A stretch of DNA of 64,000 nucleotides from CAZLMG01 sp964560765 (GTDB taxonomy: Bacteria > Bdellovibrionota_B > Oligoflexia > Oligoflexales > CAZLMG01). Position numbers and translations under genes: made by a program. Shown piece by piece: positions 43,154 to 51,872 of this stretch. The stretch lies in NCBI GenBank assembly GCA_964560765.1, contig CAZLMG010000009.1, positions 1-64,000 of the forward strand. Direction: 5' to 3'. The notes beneath the pieces were generated by a model, which was not told the origin of the DNA, made no database searches, and was given only the letters and a program-made list of their open reading frames with translations. Position 1 is the stretch's first letter; each line of letters begins with the position of its first letter.

Positions 43154-43837
43154 ATGAAGGTTTTTGGATACATGCTATTGCTTTTATTCAGTGCTTCGGC
43201 ATTTGCTGGCGTTGAGGACAGCGTGCGCGATCGTATTGCCCAGTTTCTTACTGCCAACGTCATGGACCGTACGCAGCTCGTGAAGACAGAAGGAACGATG
43301 ACCGCCGATGGCGATACCTACAAGATCGAATTCGCGGCCACCATTCACTGGAGCGGCTTGAAGACGACGACCGAGGGCCTGACCTTCGAACAACGTCGAG
43401 AAATCAGCCAGACAAACACCAAGATCAACGCTGAAGGTGTTGCGATTGGCGAACCAGAGAAACGCGACCGCGTTACGGTTGTCCGCTTTGCCGTTTCCGA
43501 GCGCGAAACTACCCGCACGCTAGTTGGCTTGACGACTCTCACCGAAAGCAGCGTCGATGATCCTACCGGCATTGGCTTTACCACCATGCTCGATCTGAGC
43601 GCAGACGGAAAAGAACTCTTCATCTACCAATCGCAAGCTGGCTTCAGCGAAGCTTCTTTGGATGGCAAACATATCTACCCGGTTTCGACCGCATTCGCCT
43701 CAACCCTGTCCTTGAACGAGGCAGGAAAATTGGTCACCGATGAGACCATGAAATTTTACAAGGTCGACATCAATCGTGACTTTGCCCGCGAAGAGTTCAA
43801 TCGCTTTGATTTAACCGCTGTTGAGTCGGCTCAATGA
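43154..43837 (+). CDS. Exported protein of unknown function
   Basis: 227 aa from ATG 43154 with AAGGAG 7 nt upstream. The signal peptide ends SASAFAG. Mature protein beta-rich and Thr-rich (TEGTMTADGDTYKIEFAATIHW, TTRTLVGLTTLTESSVDD), without Cys. It is 25 bp upstream of the Gly/Pro-rich gene. No family recognised. Confidence 0.75.
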   Translation: MKVFGYMLLLLFSASAFAGVEDSVRDRIAQFLTANVMDRTQLVKTEGTMTADGDTYKIEFAATIHWSGLKTTTEGLTFEQRREISQTNTKINAEGVAIGEPEKRDRVTVVRFAVSERETTRTLVGLTTLTESSVDDPTGIGFTTMLDLSADGKELFIYQSQAGFSEASLDGKHIYPVSTAFASTLSLNEAGKLVTDETMKFYKVDINRDFAREEFNRFDLTAVESAQ

Positions 43838-43862
43838 GCACGCTCTTAAAGGAGAAAAAGCG

Positions 43863-44948
43863 ATGAATACCTATTCGCGATTTGGCTTAGCCGTACTTTC
43901 GTTTGCATTAGCAACCGGCGCCGATGGCAGAGGTCGTGGCGGCGGCGGACTGGGCGGCGGACCGGGCGGAGGCTTTCGCCCCAGCGCTCCCGCTGTATCT
44001 CGGCCCGCACCTCGTCCGGCGCCACGTCCAGCGCCAGGCCCACGGCCATCGACACGCCCTGTAACTCCCCGTCCTGGTGGACCCGGTGGTCCAGGCGGCC
44101 CCGGCCCCGGAATCTCTCGACCAGGTGTCGGCGCCCCCGGCAGCATCGGCCCGGGTCCCATCCGGCCGAATCCAGGTGGACCCGTGACTCGCCCAGGTGG
44201 CCGCCCCAACGCTGGCGAAATCGCCGGCTCGATTGGACGCAATCCTCCGGGGCATTTGCCAGGTACGCCCGGCCATCGTCCAGGCAATGGCGTTTACCAC
44301 AAAGCCGAAATGACGGTTAACATTCATAATCACTTCCGCGCCCATCCCGTCTATGGCCATCCCATGAGCCGGGCCTGGTATGGAAGATACGCTTGGCGCT
44401 ATCACAATTGGCCAGTTTGGACAGTCGCTGCTACGGGAGTCGCCATTTGTCGCTGGCTGACCATGCCGGCTTATGCCGGATACGGTTCGTCGGAGTCATT
44501 GGTTTACTATCCTGTACAGAGCGCACCCGCCGAGGTCTATACCGAGGAAGTTGCGGAGGTTTCGCAGATTGCCGAGCAAGGAGCAGGCACCGAAGTTCCA
44601 GATGATGCACAGTGGTTGAATCTTGGCACCTACGGCCTGATTCCTCCCAATCAAAAGGACTTTGCCTATAGCATTCAGCTGGCTTCGCTCAGCGATGGCA
44701 CCATTCGCGGCATGCAATGGAAGATGTCGGATGACTCGACTATCGAGTTGGAAGGCTCCATTGACAAGGACTCGCAGCGAGTTGCTTGGCAGGCCAAGGG
44801 CCAACCCGACGCGCCGTACTTTGAAACAACGATCGATCAGTTGACGCAGGAAGAGGCGTTGATTAACGTGTACGATCCCAAGACCAAGAGTCTTGTAAGT
44901 TGGCAGGTCATTCAAATCACTGACAAGGATTTGCCCGCATCGCACTAG
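43863..44948 (+). CDS. Exported Gly/Pro/Arg-rich protein with C-terminal globular domain
   Basis: 361 aa from ATG 43863 with AAGGAG 8 nt upstream. Signal peptide ends near LATGADG. Residues about 23-140 are a low-complexity Gly/Pro/Arg tract (GGGLGGGPGGG, APRPAPRPAPGPRPS), predicted disordered. A His-rich stretch follows (NIHNHFRAHPVYGHP), then a Trp/Tyr-rich hydrophobic segment. The C-terminal domain of about 110 residues starts at VPDDAQWLNLGTYGL, a pattern seen in small DUFs of exported bacterial proteins. Likely a surface protein; no function assigned. Confidence 0.75.
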   Translation: MNTYSRFGLAVLSFALATGADGRGRGGGGLGGGPGGGFRPSAPAVSRPAPRPAPRPAPGPRPSTRPVTPRPGGPGGPGGPGPGISRPGVGAPGSIGPGPIRPNPGGPVTRPGGRPNAGEIAGSIGRNPPGHLPGTPGHRPGNGVYHKAEMTVNIHNHFRAHPVYGHPMSRAWYGRYAWRYHNWPVWTVAATGVAICRWLTMPAYAGYGSSESLVYYPVQSAPAEVYTEEVAEVSQIAEQGAGTEVPDDAQWLNLGTYGLIPPNQKDFAYSIQLASLSDGTIRGMQWKMSDDSTIELEGSIDKDSQRVAWQAKGQPDAPYFETTIDQLTQEEALINVYDPKTKSLVSWQVIQITDKDLPASH

Positions 44949-44985
44949 CGAAAACTGGTTACCTTTCAAACTACATCGCGCAAGT

Positions 44986-45396
44986 CTAGCTATATTCTTG
45001 CGCGATGTAGCGGGCAAAGTTGTTCAATATCGCCTGCCACCCGTCTCTCTGTTGCTCGATCGAGTGTGTTTGCTCTGCATCGAAGGTGACGCGGACGCGG
45101 ATTCCCATCGTTCCCTCTTCAAACTCAACCTTGGCAAGGCGATCACCGAACGAGTATTCGATCAACTGATGCATCACCACGTTTGTATAGATCCCGGCGA
45201 AATCGAATCCAACGCTGCCGTCTTTCGCCTCCATGCGAGAACAGAAGGCTCCTCCTATCCGTAGATCCACGGTCGCAGCGGTGGTATGCCAGTCATCTGA
45301 TGCGGCATTCCAATGCTTGATGTCTTCGGGCGTTGTGTAGGCCTTCCAAACGTCCTGGATAGTTGCATCGACAGTTACCTCGACTGTGACTTTCAT
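44986..45396 (-). CDS. SRPBCC / AHSA1-family protein
   Basis: 136 aa, cytoplasmic; ATG with GGGGAG 7 nt upstream. The family pattern is strong: VTVEATIQDVWKAYTTPEDIKHWNAASDDW at the start and VRVTFDAEQTHSIEQQRDGWQAILNNFARYI at the end. That is the START-like fold of Activator-of-Hsp90-ATPase homologues. These bind small hydrophobic ligands or act in stress responses; the specific role is unknown. Monocistronic, convergent with the Gly/Pro-rich gene. Confidence 0.88.
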   Translation of the reverse strand: MKVTVEVTVDATIQDVWKAYTTPEDIKHWNAASDDWHTTAATVDLRIGGAFCSRMEAKDGSVGFDFAGIYTNVVMHQLIEYSFGDRLAKVEFEEGTMGIRVRVTFDAEQTHSIEQQRDGWQAILNNFARYIAQEYS

Positions 45397-45541
45397 GCCG
45401 AATCTCCCCTCCGACGATTGGTAGTTTCCGTGAAGATTCTATCACAAGCCATGAGGAAAAATGCTCTGGTGTAAGTAGAATCAAACAGCTATCAATTTCA
45501 ACTAACGGCCGAGCCCGCATCGGCGCCGAGAGACTCTCGTG

Positions 45542-46306
45542 ATGAAGGCAAAATTAGAACCTATCCTTGAAGAGTGTCGCGCCATCTATGATCTCGAAGG
45601 CGTCATGGATCGCTATTGGGTCTACGTGAATCTGATGACCAAGACCAGAGGCGAGCTAGTACCCCTCGGCGACTTCTCGCCCATGGGTAGGCGTCAAAAG
45701 GACTTCCTCCACGTGCTTATAAAGATGAAAGCGGAAGAATTCGCGCAAGAGGTTTGCGACCAAGTCGGTGCCGAGATCAATGTGGATGTCAGCTATAGAG
45801 TCATGTTGGTCGTTGTCGATGAACCCGCCAATGGCTGGACGCAGCGTTACCTAACTGATGCAGATTGGCGGTTCTCAGATAAGATCGAGAAATTGGCAAA
45901 AAGTTCTGGAACACCCGCATTTGACCGATGGGTCACTGTAAACCTGTGGACCACGGACGAGAGCTTGCACCCAAGGGAGCCAAGCTACGAATGGATACAA
46001 ATGTTAGTTCGTTCTGCGCTGTTTCGCGCGCATCTACAACGGCAAAATGGTTATCCGGTGAAGTTGGCAGACATGTTGCGTCAAGAGGGAATGGTTATGG
46101 TCTTTTCCGGAGAGAATCTGCCGCTAACTACTTCTGACTTAGCCAAGACAGAGGAGATTATTGTGCCGTTGCTAGAAAGCACGAACTTCGCGACGAACTT
46201 TGCAGCCCTATATGGCGATGAGGCGGCGCTGAGCGTCGGCTATTCGCCACTGGGGCTGAAGCCGAAAGCTGGATTTGCTTTGGCTCGTGTTCAGTCGCCA
46301 GGCTGA
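45542..46306 (+). CDS. Cytoplasmic protein of unknown function (has a decayed paralogue nearby)
   Basis: 254 aa from ATG 45542 (GTG 45539 in frame; weak ribosome-binding site). No signal peptide. Starts KLEPILEECRAIYDLEGVMDRYW and ends NFATNFAALYGDEAALSVGYSPLGLKP. Both ends recur in the degenerate copy at 48694, which shows that the two are paralogues. I do not recognise the family. The regular alpha/beta pattern and absence of export signals suggest a soluble cytoplasmic protein. Confidence 0.7.
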   Translation: MKAKLEPILEECRAIYDLEGVMDRYWVYVNLMTKTRGELVPLGDFSPMGRRQKDFLHVLIKMKAEEFAQEVCDQVGAEINVDVSYRVMLVVVDEPANGWTQRYLTDADWRFSDKIEKLAKSSGTPAFDRWVTVNLWTTDESLHPREPSYEWIQMLVRSALFRAHLQRQNGYPVKLADMLRQEGMVMVFSGENLPLTTSDLAKTEEIIVPLLESTNFATNFAALYGDEAALSVGYSPLGLKPKAGFALARVQSPG

Positions 46307-46424
46307 CAGTCGAGTTTCCCAGCATTTCGGCAGTTGGAAGGTCCACAACGAAACAAAAATTGTTAATATTTTTTACCAACCACTCTCCTAGGAAACGGGT
46401 GCTTGCAGCCAATCGAACTCGGAA

Positions 46425-47270
46425 GTGCAGGATACGATCAACCTGCCATCGCCAAACAAGTCGTCATTCGAACTCACCTATTCTGATGGTGAGACCGTAC
46501 ATTTGGAGCAGTGTCACCAAGGATCACTCGCTAGAGGTTGCTCAGCGAATCTTCCAGGCCTCCATCACGACACGATGTCACTTGCCGATTATCGCGCCTA
46601 TTTGCAGCAAGCCTATGCCATGCCGGATTGGCAGCTAAGCAACATGGAAAGCGCCATAACCCAACCGACGCCTTATGTGATCAAAGATCAGTTCGCTGGC
46701 CATTACCGCGCACCATTCCGATCCTTTATCCTCAATCGGGCTGATGCCAGAGCCATTGCCGAGGCCATTAATCAACAAAGTGCAACCGTCAGCTTCGGGC
46801 ACGGGCCGTTTCTGTGCCGGGGCAACCAACTCCTCGATATCAGCGGCGGCAATGTGTTGTCGAATCCGCCAATCAGCCTTTGCCGCGGACTGCGGGAAAA
46901 GAAAGCCAGAATTGGACGCGCCGGTCCGCAAGTTGGCGCAGTTGCCGAGGTGATTGAGTTTCCCATAGACCAGGGTTCGATTTCCCACGCCATCGTTTAC
47001 TTCAAGAAAGAGGGACTCGGGTCGCAAGTTAAACTGAACCTTTCTTCGAGGGCGATCGATGAGTTACTCGACACGTCGCTCCGTCAGCTTGAAATGACCA
47101 GCCGCATAGACTGGTGCACCTCGGCACCTGTAACATTAGCCTGCGCCGTCGCTGACATTGTCTGCTACAAACCCAGGACAGCGACTGGGTATGACGAGCG
47201 GTCGGGCTTGACGTTGGACAATGACAACTCCATGGATTGGGATTGGAGCAGCTCGCTTTATAGGAAGTAA
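46425..47270 (+). CDS. Cys-rich hypothetical protein, possibly a 5'-truncated lipoprotein gene
   Basis: 281 aa from GTG 46425, no ribosome-binding site. Nine Cys in the product suggest a disulfide-bonded exported protein, yet there is no signal peptide. The codons just upstream in the same frame read ETGACSQSNSE, which looks like the end of a lipobox signal, but a TAG stop at 46389-46391 cuts it off. I infer that an upstream nonsense or frameshift mutation has removed the signal peptide. No family recognised. Confidence 0.5.
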   Translation: MQDTINLPSPNKSSFELTYSDGETVHLEQCHQGSLARGCSANLPGLHHDTMSLADYRAYLQQAYAMPDWQLSNMESAITQPTPYVIKDQFAGHYRAPFRSFILNRADARAIAEAINQQSATVSFGHGPFLCRGNQLLDISGGNVLSNPPISLCRGLREKKARIGRAGPQVGAVAEVIEFPIDQGSISHAIVYFKKEGLGSQVKLNLSSRAIDELLDTSLRQLEMTSRIDWCTSAPVTLACAVADIVCYKPRTATGYDERSGLTLDNDNSMDWDWSSSLYRK

Positions 47271-47279
47271 GGGAACTGA

Positions 47280-47312
47280 GGGACTTGCACTCGCCAAGCG
47301 AGACCAAGTCCC
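47280..47312. repeat. Hairpin just after the 46425 gene
   Basis: GGGACTTG (47280-47287) pairs with CAAGTCCC (47305-47312), and an inner CTCGC/GCGAG stem closes a 3-nt loop. It starts 10 nt after the stop codon but has no T-run, so it is at best a non-canonical terminator or 3'-end stabiliser. Confidence 0.5.
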
Positions 47313-47322
47313 GAGCAAAAAC
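47305..47322. repeat. 18-bp direct repeat, left copy
   Basis: CAAGTCCCGAGCAAAAAC, identical to 49119-49136. The two copies bracket 1.8 kb that holds two small exported-protein genes and the decayed paralogue, next to tRNA-Asp. Confidence 0.6.
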
Positions 47323-47440
47323 ATCTAAAACGAGGAAGGCTTGCAGAGGCTGCGTTTCGTATTTGAACATTCAGCGTATACAAAAATACTCTGAGAATCT
47401 ACACCGCATTCATCAAGTGTCTTTCATAGGAGGTACGACC

Positions 47441-47893
47441 TTGAGAATCATAATTTCGTTCATCGCAGCCGCATCGCTTTCTACTTCGGCCCAAAGTGCC
47501 CCGTTACAACTCAGCAACAATCAGCCAAAACTCGCTGTCGCCGCTGGCTATGGCGTTCTGAGCTATGATTTCGCCGCCGAGTATCTACCCTACAAACTGG
47601 TGGCTGGTTACTCTACGGACCTGGCTCGCAGTCACTATTACGTACTTCGAAGAGACCCCTTGGTGAAAGCGGGTCAATTTAGCTGGAATGTGTTGTGGGG
47701 ATACGACTTACCAAACGTCATTTCTCCCACTTGGCCTGGCGGCATTGGACTGGGCAGCGACTTGGAATGGACGAGCAGAGAATCCGCATGGCGCATCAAT
47801 CTTCGAATGCTTGCCGTTTCGTACCAGCTAGGGCAGAGTTACGATAAATTCTCGGCGCTCTTTCCTAGTGTACAGCTAGCGCGGCTGTTCTAA
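47441..47893 (+). CDS. Small exported protein, possibly outer-membrane beta-barrel
   Basis: 150 aa from TTG 47441, chosen because a perfect AGGAGG sits 7 nt upstream; the longer frame from 47285 crosses the hairpin and repeat. The signal peptide ends SAQSA before PLQLSNN. The mature part alternates aromatic strands (VLSYDFAAEYLPYKLVAGYS, WNVLWGYDLP, NLRMLAVSYQLGQ) and ends in Phe (ARLF), which fits an outer-membrane beta protein. No family recognised. Confidence 0.7.
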   Translation: MRIIISFIAAASLSTSAQSAPLQLSNNQPKLAVAAGYGVLSYDFAAEYLPYKLVAGYSTDLARSHYYVLRRDPLVKAGQFSWNVLWGYDLPNVISPTWPGGIGLGSDLEWTSRESAWRINLRMLAVSYQLGQSYDKFSALFPSVQLARLF

Positions 47894-48036
47894 ATCCGAA
47901 ACATGGTTACCTTCTGCCACCAGAAAAAGTTCAGCGTGTGGATTTGTAAAATGCGGTCGCAGCACGAATGCGATGTTTTGACTGGTGGAAAAATAGCGAT
48001 GCGCTTGTGACAACGCTGTGGACATTCGGCCACATC

Positions 48037-48065
48037 TTGTCAAACGGGTTCCTCTAGGATAATAG
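48037..48065 (+). promoter_or_regulatory. Sigma-70-type promoter
   Basis: TTGTCA (48037-48042), 17-bp spacer, TAATAG (48060-48065), about 70 bp upstream of the small exported-protein gene at 48135. It is one of the few housekeeping-type promoters readable by eye here. Confidence 0.55.
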
Positions 48066-48134
48066 GGCCAGGAATTTTCGGCCTTCCGTTGGGAGGCGTA
48101 AGTCATACTCTTCAAATAGACGGAGATTTTTCCA

Positions 48135-48590
48135 ATGAAACTATTTGCGTTGGTCGTTATTGTTTTCATACAAAGCGCTAGTTCTGTCGCTCTGGCGAGC
48201 GAGTGGTCCTCACCCTGGATCCAGTGCAAGAGTATTCATGGTTCACCCCATTCAATCAGAAACTATTTTTACGGCGCCCCCGAGTCGACGTTGACGTCGG
48301 GAAAAACTGAGTTCACTTTGCAGACGTTGCAAATTGTTGAACCACTTTCTCTTTCTACCCCCTATCTAGGGAGCGCCACGGCCACCCTTGCTGGCGATAA
48401 GTGGATCATTTCCGTGAAGTTGGTTCATGGGGATTCGGTAAGTTCTTGGAGTTATACTGTCGACGTGGGATTAGGTTTCGATCCGGAACCAGTTGCCGTG
48501 CACTATCAAATGGTTCGCACAGGAACTGCTGAGTTGCTGGAAGAATCACAGTTTGAAGTGCAGTGTTCAACTTCAGAATTGCTGCCCTAA
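48135..48590 (+). CDS. Small exported protein of unknown function
   Basis: 151 aa; ATG with GGAG 9 nt upstream. The signal peptide ends VALAS. Mature protein beta-rich (TEFTLQTLQIVEPLSLS, KWIISVKLVHGDSVSSWSYTVDVGLGFD) with two Cys (WIQCKS, EVQCST), likely one disulfide closing the domain. No family recognised. Confidence 0.72.
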   Translation: MKLFALVVIVFIQSASSVALASEWSSPWIQCKSIHGSPHSIRNYFYGAPESTLTSGKTEFTLQTLQIVEPLSLSTPYLGSATATLAGDKWIISVKLVHGDSVSSWSYTVDVGLGFDPEPVAVHYQMVRTGTAELLEESQFEVQCSTSELLP

Positions 48591-48693
48591 GTTCATTCTG
48601 AACTCGGCCATCCAAATGGCGCTCCTCAGCGCCAGAACCATAACGGCAGGCAGATCCTGATGAGTTTTCTCAGGGACAAACCGTAGCGAATTT

Positions 48694-49097
48694 ATGAAAG
48701 CCAGCTTCGAACCCATCCTCCAAGGCTGTCTTGCGACCTACGATCTCGATGGCATTATGGACCGCTACTGGGAGTATGTAAATCTGATGACCAATGCTAG
48801 AGGTGAACTGCTGCCACTCGGTGATTTTTCTCATATGGGCGAGCGACAAAAAGAGTTCATCGATGCATTGATTGATATGCGCCTAGAAGATTTCGCACAA
48901 AAGGTCTGCTGCAAGGTTAGTGAATCGATAAAGTTTGCAGTCCAATACTTGACTGCACGGAGTATCCGACCAACTTTGCGGCACTATACGGCGACGAAGC
49001 GGCTATCCGTATCGGCTATACACCCTTGGGGTTAAAGCCGATGGCCGGATTCGCCCCGGCAAGTGCCAAGTATACCGACCTACTCGCCTATTCATGA
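48694..49097 (+). pseudogene. Decayed paralogue of the 45542 gene (internal deletion and frame change)
   Basis: The first 80 codons closely match the start of the 45542 product (FEPILQGCLATYDLDGIMDRYW, GELLPLGDFSHMGERQKEF). Similarity stops after about SESIKFAVQY. It resumes in another frame from about 48970 as PTNFAALYGDEAAIRIGYTPLGLKP, matching the C-terminus of the paralogue, to TGA 49095-49097. About 120 residues of the middle are missing. The original frame ends about 60 bp earlier. A deletion of the central part after duplication explains this. Confidence 0.85.
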
Positions 49098-49118
49098 TTC
49101 TGGCGCCGCATGTCAATT

Positions 49119-49136
49119 CAAGTCCCGAGCAAAAAC
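49119..49136. repeat. 18-bp direct repeat, right copy
   Basis: Second copy of CAAGTCCCGAGCAAAAAC. Together with the two bases before it, the first part (TTCAAGTCCCG) also equals the T-arm of the neighbouring tRNA-Asp, in the opposite orientation. Confidence 0.6.
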
Positions 49137-49138
49137 GT

Positions 49139-49167
49139 AAAAAGCCTCGGTCGTGAGACCGAGGCTT
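49139..49167 (-). terminator. Intrinsic terminator of tRNA-Asp
   Basis: Perfect 11-bp stem (AAGCCTCGGTC with GACCGAGGCTT, loop GTGA) followed on the minus strand by five T, 12 nt after the tRNA 3' end. Confidence 0.9.
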
Positions 49168-49178
49168 GGCTTACAGAG

Positions 49179-49255
<77 letters not shown>

Positions 49256-49336
49256 ACTGAGACGCTTGCGCATCAGGCGGACGATAATTACAGCAACCCT
49301 GCCTTTTGTCAATCAGCAAGACAGGCTTCTGAAAAT

Positions 49337-49360
49337 AAAAAAGCCGCGCATCAGCGCGGC
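49337..49360 (-). terminator. Intrinsic terminator of rplX
   Basis: Stem GCCGCGC/GCGCGGC with a 4-nt loop, followed on the minus strand by TTTTTTATTTT. It ends 23 bp from the rplX stop codon. Confidence 0.92.
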
Positions 49361-49382
49361 CTCTTCTTGTCACGACGCACCT

Positions 49383-49724
49383 CTAGTCGAGGATAGCGCC
49401 AGACTTCTTCGCAAAGCGAACTTTCTTGCCGTCTTCAATCTTAAAACCAATGCGCGTTGCGACCTTCTTCTTCGGATCAAGAAGCATCACGTTGGAAAAA
49501 TCCAAGCCCATGACTTTGTCGACGATGCCGCCAACCTGATCTTGCATATTCGGCCGGGTGTGGCGCTTTGCCAGATTGACACCAGCAACGAAAACTTTGC
49601 CGTGCTTGCGATCAACGGAGTCGATCTTGCCGGTTTCGCCCTTCGACTTGCCAGCGGTTACTACGACTTCGTCGCCCTTTTTCAGGCGGCATCTCACTTG
49701 GTACTTGCTCGGTTGCTTTGTCAT
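49383..49724 (-). CDS. rplX: 50S ribosomal protein L24, stand-alone gene
   Basis: 113 aa; binds 23S rRNA and starts assembly of the large subunit. A KOW motif is visible (LKKGDEVVVTAGKSKGETGKI). It is followed by the L24 signatures GKVFVAGVNLAKRHTRP and GGIVDKVMGLDFSNVMLLDP, with KKVATRIGFKIEDGKKVRFAKKSG at the end. ATG 49724 has GGAAG 8 nt upstream; the two upstream in-frame starts are less well placed. L24 is normally encoded between rplN and rplE in the spc operon. Here it stands alone with its own terminator beside tRNA-Asp. It may be the only copy moved out of the operon, or an extra copy. Confidence 0.93.
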   Translation of the reverse strand: MTKQPSKYQVRCRLKKGDEVVVTAGKSKGETGKIDSVDRKHGKVFVAGVNLAKRHTRPNMQDQVGGIVDKVMGLDFSNVMLLDPKKKVATRIGFKIEDGKKVRFAKKSGAILD

Positions 49725-49733
49725 GACCATCAC

Positions 49734-50021
49734 TTCCGTCGATCGATTAGGAAATTACCTATGGTTACATTCCATTGGGCGAGCCAAATTGTTCGGATCT
49801 GCCTTCGGCCCCTAAATTAGAGGGGACTTTTTACCGAAAGATCATCATGTTAGTCAAGAGCATCATGGGGTCGACGCTGCTTTTTACTGCTGTTTCAACC
49901 CCTTGAAATCTAAATATTTTATTTACCACTCCGGATGGAGACCCTAGGAGGCACCTAATCTGGCGATAGATATATAGCCTTTTGATGGTATGCTGCGAGG
50001 GTCATTGAGGATATGGGCCAA
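49734..50021. other. Intergenic region, 288 bp
   Basis: Between the divergent rplX and dsbD genes. AT-rich stretches near 49910-49925 and 49965-49990 probably hold promoters for both, but no hexamer pair is clear enough to name. A 19-codon ORF near 49846 has no ribosome-binding site. Confidence 0.4.
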
Positions 50022-51869
50022 ATGGAATTAAAGGGAATTTTCCGCAAAACTTGGCTGCGTTGCGCCCTGATTGCCTTTGGACTCCTGGGTAGCGTCGCTG
50101 CCGGTCAGGGAACGGCATTTAACCCCGACAGCAATGTTGGACCCAATATTAATCCACCGGATGTCATCCAGTGGACCGTTGTCGCCGGCTTTCTGCAAAG
50201 CGATGGCACGGTTGAAGTCGGCTTGCGCCTAGTTACAAAAAAGCAATTCACCATATACAGCGACAAACTGCAGTTTATTTTGCCCCCCGGCTTCAAGTTG
50301 GAGCGAATGGATGTACCAGAGAGCTCTCGCATCATTGATCCCGTATTCGAAAAAGAGGTCGACGTTTTCACCGGCGGTGAATTCACTCTCTTTATGTCCA
50401 GCCTAGACAAGGTGCACGCATCAACATTTTCCTTCGGCGTCAAGTATACCGGCTGCACGAACGTTATCTGCCTATTTCCGTACACCGAGAATCTGAGCGT
50501 GCAATTATCTCCCCCCTCAGATGCACAATCTTCTATCAGCTCGACATCAACTTTGACCTCGCCTTCACTTACTGCCCAGGGTGCATCGAAAGCCGGCAGT
50601 GGGCTGAGCCTCGCTCAACTTGATCAGTCGGTCGTAGCGATGCTGGAGGCTGGTACACTTCCCTTTTGGTTGATCCTGCTCGGCGTAGCCCTCGGCGGCA
50701 TGGCCAGTAACCTGACTCCCTGCGTCTATCCAATGATCCCGATCACCCTCCGAATTTTGGGCGGCAATACGAAGCAGCCATTTCTCAATTCTGGCCTCTA
50801 CGGAGGCGGCATCGTCGTCACTTACACAGCCCTTGGTATGTTTGCTGGATTTACCGGCACTCTGTTCGGTAGCTTCATGCAAAACCCAACCGTCAATGTG
50901 GTGTTCGCGCTGCTGATGGCGGGGCTAGCTTTGACGATGCTGGGCTTTGGCAACATGGCTGCCATTCAAAACATCGGCAATCGCATGGGCTCAGGTCAGC
51001 CGTCTTTGCGCAACTACTTCCTCATGGGCGTCGGTGCTGGTCTGGTTGCTGCTCCGTGCGTGGGCCCAGTATTACTCGCCTTACTAGCTTATGCCGCCAA
51101 GGCAGAGGATCCATTCGTAGCCACTCAACTACTTTTCGCCTATAGCGTCGGATTTGCCGCTCCCTATGTCATACTAGGGGGGACCGCTGCCAAGATGAGC
51201 AAAAAACGAACCTTTTCGCACCATGTGCAAGTTGGCGTGAAGGTTCTTTTTGCCGCCGTGATGTTCGCTTTGGCGTTCTACTATTTGCGGATTCCACTCT
51301 ACAGGCCATTGCAGTCCCTTGCCGATCACTGGTCAACGATCGCATGGTCAGGGACTCTGCTTGGAATCTTGATTCTAGGACTTTGGTTAGCAGTGCCTCG
51401 ACTGACCAACAGTAAAGCCATGTTAATTGTACCCGCGCTCGTCATCGGAGCAGGATTCTTCGGAACGTTTCGCCACATAACATCAGCGTCGACAGACACA
51501 GGTGGAATTGAGTTAACCTGGCACAAAGACGAAGCGACAGCCTTCACCACTGCTGCTGAGCGGTCCAAACCCGTGTTTATCGACGGATGGGCCGAATGGT
51601 GCGAGGCATGCAAGAAGATGGACGCCACGACATTCATGGAGCCTGAAGTACGCCGCGTTTTGGCTGACGGTTGGGTCCTGCTGAAACTAGACCTAACTGA
51701 GTCAACCCCAGAGAACGATGCACTCATCGAAAAGTACAAGTTTCTGGGGCTCCCCAGTTACGCTTTGGTTCCAGCCGATGGTGATTTAGCGCAAATGCAA
51801 GTTCACGGCGGTTATCAAACTGCCGCACAATTGCTGGCATTGCTAGATCAGTACTTGAAGGGGCATTGA
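50022..51869 (+). CDS. dsbD: Thiol:disulfide interchange protein DsbD
   Basis: 615 aa; carries electrons from cytoplasmic thioredoxin to periplasmic thiol proteins. Signal peptide, then the N-terminal immunoglobulin-like domain with its Cys pair in TGCTNVICLFP. The central membrane domain of eight segments has the redox Cys in NLTPCVYPMIP and AAPCVGPVLLA. A C-terminal thioredoxin domain carries WCEACK. All six functional Cys are present and the order is the full-length DsbD. ATG 50022 is favoured (GAGGA 10 nt upstream); ATG 50013 is too close to it. It supports the many Cys-bearing exported proteins and heme c maturation in this window. The next gene starts 3 bp after the stop. Confidence 0.95.
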   Translation: MELKGIFRKTWLRCALIAFGLLGSVAAGQGTAFNPDSNVGPNINPPDVIQWTVVAGFLQSDGTVEVGLRLVTKKQFTIYSDKLQFILPPGFKLERMDVPESSRIIDPVFEKEVDVFTGGEFTLFMSSLDKVHASTFSFGVKYTGCTNVICLFPYTENLSVQLSPPSDAQSSISSTSTLTSPSLTAQGASKAGSGLSLAQLDQSVVAMLEAGTLPFWLILLGVALGGMASNLTPCVYPMIPITLRILGGNTKQPFLNSGLYGGGIVVTYTALGMFAGFTGTLFGSFMQNPTVNVVFALLMAGLALTMLGFGNMAAIQNIGNRMGSGQPSLRNYFLMGVGAGLVAAPCVGPVLLALLAYAAKAEDPFVATQLLFAYSVGFAAPYVILGGTAAKMSKKRTFSHHVQVGVKVLFAAVMFALAFYYLRIPLYRPLQSLADHWSTIAWSGTLLGILILGLWLAVPRLTNSKAMLIVPALVIGAGFFGTFRHITSASTDTGGIELTWHKDEATAFTTAAERSKPVFIDGWAEWCEACKKMDATTFMEPEVRRVLADGWVLLKLDLTESTPENDALIEKYKFLGLPSYALVPADGDLAQMQVHGGYQTAAQLLALLDQYLKGH

Positions 51870-51872
51870 TTC

